Origin: Sporotomaculum syntrophicum
GTDB lineage: Bacteria > Bacillota > Desulfotomaculia > Desulfotomaculales > Desulfallaceae
Reading direction: 5' to 3'
Assembly: GCF_009932395.1 (NCBI RefSeq)
Contig: NZ_LSRS01000003.1
Span: 494,043 to 558,042, forward strand
Length of the DNA stretch: 64,000 nt
Numbering within the stretch: the stretch's first letter is position 1; every line of letters begins with the position of its first letter. The translations under genes and the position numbers were made by a program. Of the stretch, positions 62,258-64,000 are shown piece after piece. The notes under the pieces were generated by a model, which saw only the letters and a program-made list of their open reading frames with translations, was not told the DNA's origin and did not search any database.

Positions 62258-63112
62258 TTATTTATATTTGCGGTAAATTTTTTCTTTTATATCAACACTA
62301 TCATAGCAGTGAGCTACATCCGAGAAATCAAGAGTCTCTTTATTGCCTAAACCAAGAAATCCCTGAACGCATAAGCTATCATAAAACAATTTATGCACTT
62401 TTTCTTGCAGTACTCGGTTAAAGTAAATTAAAACGTTTCTGCAAATTATTATGTCGAATTCATTAAAGGATTCGTCACTGGCTAAATTATGCTGAGCATA
62501 AATAACTTTCCTTACAAGAGACGGTGTAAAGATAGCATTATCATCTATCACTTTATAATAATCGGAAAATGACCTGGTTCCGCCGGAATTTATATAATTC
62601 TGGGTATATAACTTCATTTTAGATAAGGGGAAAACCCCTTGCTTGGCCTTTTCTATTATTTTACTGCTCATGTCGGTGGCATAAATCATTGTTTTATCAT
62701 GCAGGCCTTCTTCAAGTAAAAGAATGGCCATTGAAAATACTTCTTCTCCACTCGCGCATCCTGCACTCCATATGCGGATAAGGGGTTTGTCTTTTAATAG
62801 TGGCAGTATCTTTGTTCTTAAAGCCAAGAAAAAACCAGGATCACGAAACATTTCGGTAACATGTATACAAAAATCGGCAAATAAACTTTCCATTGCTTGT
62901 TGGTCATGCAATACTTTTTCTTGTAAAGCTGATATATTATTTAAATTTTCAATCCTTATTCTGTGGCGTATTCTTCTGCGCATGGAAGAATAAACATAGT
63001 TCCTAAAATCAAAGCCGTAACGCTGGAAAATACCTTCAAGCAAAAGAGTTATTTCAATTTTTTCCAGCTGTTCATCGTAGCTTGGTTGTTCGGCTTTCTT
63101 ACTTATATCCAA
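62258..63112 (-). CDS. CheR-type protein-glutamate methyltransferase
   Basis: A 284-residue SAM-dependent methyltransferase of the CheR family. The N-terminal helical domain (about 20-85) includes DFRNYVYSSMRRRIRHRI, and the catalytic domain has IRIWSAGCASGEEVFSMAIL, typical of CheR, and CRNVLIYF. No chemoreceptor, CheB or other chemotaxis gene is visible nearby. CheR-kinase operons of this kind occur in non-chemotactic signalling. It lies 26 bp upstream of the receiver-PAS kinase on the same strand. Confidence 0.93.
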   Translation of the reverse strand: MDISKKAEQPSYDEQLEKIEITLLLEGIFQRYGFDFRNYVYSSMRRRIRHRIRIENLNNISALQEKVLHDQQAMESLFADFCIHVTEMFRDPGFFLALRTKILPLLKDKPLIRIWSAGCASGEEVFSMAILLLEEGLHDKTMIYATDMSSKIIEKAKQGVFPLSKMKLYTQNYINSGGTRSFSDYYKVIDDNAIFTPSLVRKVIYAQHNLASDESFNEFDIIICRNVLIYFNRVLQEKVHKLFYDSLCVQGFLGLGNKETLDFSDVAHCYDSVDIKEKIYRKYK

Positions 63113-63125
63113 ATTACTGCACCAC

Positions 63126-64000
63126 CTATTTATATAACCAAACCTTAATCAAGGACAGAAGTTGCTTTAAGTTTACCGGTTTACTGATATAGTCGGACGC
63201 TCCGGCATTAATACATTTTTCCCGATCGTACTTCATAGCCTTGGCCGTCAGGGCTATAATGGGCAAGGCTTGATATTGAGGCATTTGCCGGATACGTCTC
63301 ATCGCCTCATAGCCGTCCATTTCGGGCAGCATTATATCCATTAGCACCAGGTCAATATCCGGGTTTTCCAGCAAGGTTTTAATGCCGTCTTTACCATCGA
63401 CAGCAAATAATACATCCATCTTATGGTTTTCCAGCAGAGCAGTTAGGGCAAAAACATTTCGCGGGTCATCATCCACTATTAATATTTTCCGCCCTTCCAG
63501 CGGACCCTGTGGATGATCTAGTTCCGGCTGATTTACATCATCACTTAATTCTTCTTCCGTGCCTGCTGCTGCCTCGCTTATTATAATTTCTTTCATGGTG
63601 TCAAAAGCTACTAGCGGTATGAATAAGGTAAAAGTGCTGCCTTTACCTTCCTGGCTTTCCAATCTGATAAAACCTCCGAGCAGCTCGGCAATTGTTTTTG
63701 AGATTGATAAACCCAGGCCAGTACCACCATACTTGCGGTTAGTGGTTCCATCTGCCTGCTGAAATTCCTCAAATATAATGTTATATTTTTCTTCTGGAAT
63801 GCCAATACCCGTATCGGTAACCGATATAGCCAGCATAGGAGTTGCGGTAGCTGGCATCGTCGCTTTTTTGATTTGCAGCAGAACACTGCCTTTTTCCGTG
63901 AATTTAAAAGCGTTCGATAATAAGTTCTTAAGTATTTGACGTAGTCTTTGTTCGTCAGTGTAGATAACCTCCGGCAGGTCGTCGGCTAGCTGTACGGAAA
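63126..64000 (-). CDS. Hybrid histidine kinase, C-terminal part (continues past window end)
   Basis: The frame is open from the right edge to the stop at 63126. The visible part starts in the HATPase domain (LRQILKNLLSNAFKFTEKGS, then VTDTGIGIPEEK and GTGLGLSISKTIAELLGG). It ends with a receiver domain (ILIVDDDPRNVFAL; phospho-acceptor in LVLMDIMLPEMDG; Lys in DYISKPV). The sensor part is outside the window. First visible gene of the hybrid kinase-CheR-receiver kinase operon, 13 bp upstream of cheR. Only the first ATG of a shadowed frame occurs at 63857; the gene is longer. Confidence 0.92.
   Translation of the reverse strand, partial: SVQLADDLPEVIYTDEQRLRQILKNLLSNAFKFTEKGSVLLQIKKATMPATATPMLAISVTDTGIGIPEEKYNIIFEEFQQADGTTNRKYGGTGLGLSISKTIAELLGGFIRLESQEGKGSTFTLFIPLVAFDTMKEIIISEAAAGTEEELSDDVNQPELDHPQGPLEGRKILIVDDDPRNVFALTALLENHKMDVLFAVDGKDGIKTLLENPDIDLVLMDIMLPEMDGYEAMRRIRQMPQYQALPIIALTAKAMKYDREKCINAGASDYISKPVNLKQLLSLIKVWLYK

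Overview
The window looks like a chromosomal segment of a spore-forming, anaerobic Firmicute of the Desulfotomaculum/Pelotomaculum type (Clostridia, Peptococcaceae sensu lato). This rests on content. Sporulation genes are present (cotJA, cotJB and a broken cotJC, a GerM-like lipoprotein, a GerW/YtfJ-family gene). So are selenocysteine genes (selA and the start of selB), a complete hdrCBA set for anaerobic electron transfer, ferredoxin, FeoB, and a single-subunit SpeD of the Bacillus/archaeal type. No rRNA, prophage, CRISPR array or insertion sequence was seen. Most genes lie on the minus strand in short operons closed by clear intrinsic terminators.

Layout. 1-3.1 kb: selA-selB and an amidohydrolase. 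3.3-5.4 kb: KtrAB potassium uptake. 5.5-9.8 kb: a degenerate polyprenyl-synthase-like protein, speD, a large phosphatase-like membrane protein and a ferredoxin. 10-14 kb: acpS-nnr-alr. 14-18.6 kb: a LytTR regulator, a Na/phosphate transporter and an acyl-CoA ligase. 18.7-21.2 kb: a decayed formate dehydrogenase end, a folate cyclo-ligase, an ACT-domain protein behind a paaK remnant, and a cluster of DnaA boxes. 21.2-28.3 kb: tsaD, a nuclease-like protein, a sirtuin and several small or unknown genes. 28.4-30.9 kb: thrC with a structured leader, a tiny membrane protein and a macrodomain protein. 31-35.5 kb: hdrCBA. 35.5-37.5 kb: AT-rich DNA with a nine-codon mini-gene, three tRNAs and a DUF1540 protein. 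37.6-46.4 kb: a stalk-domain surface protein, MaoC-like protein, FeoA-FeoB fusion, flavoprotein, a PurF paralogue without its glutaminase cysteine, and a molybdate transporter plus Mop remnant. 46.5-55.3 kb: rph-rdgB-yfcE, a metallo-beta-lactamase-fold hydrolase, a cell-wall amidase, a Gfo/Idh oxidoreductase, gerM and an L,D-transpeptidase. 55.3-60.7 kb: permease, SCP2 protein, 'quinate dehydrogenase'-like protein, MinD-like ATPase and the cotJ operon. 60.7-64 kb: a two-component/CheR signalling operon that runs off the right edge.

One pattern ties distant pieces together. Genes around selenium, molybdenum and formate appear damaged: selB has ATA where its start should be, the molybdate transporter has no usable start codon in frame, mop carries two in-frame stops, and formate dehydrogenase alpha survives only as a frameshifted C-terminal fragment. 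selA is intact. This may be real decay, unusual initiation or sequence error, and the window alone cannot decide. Other decayed pieces are a paaK fragment and cotJC. All functional calls come from reading motifs and family recall; no database search was run.
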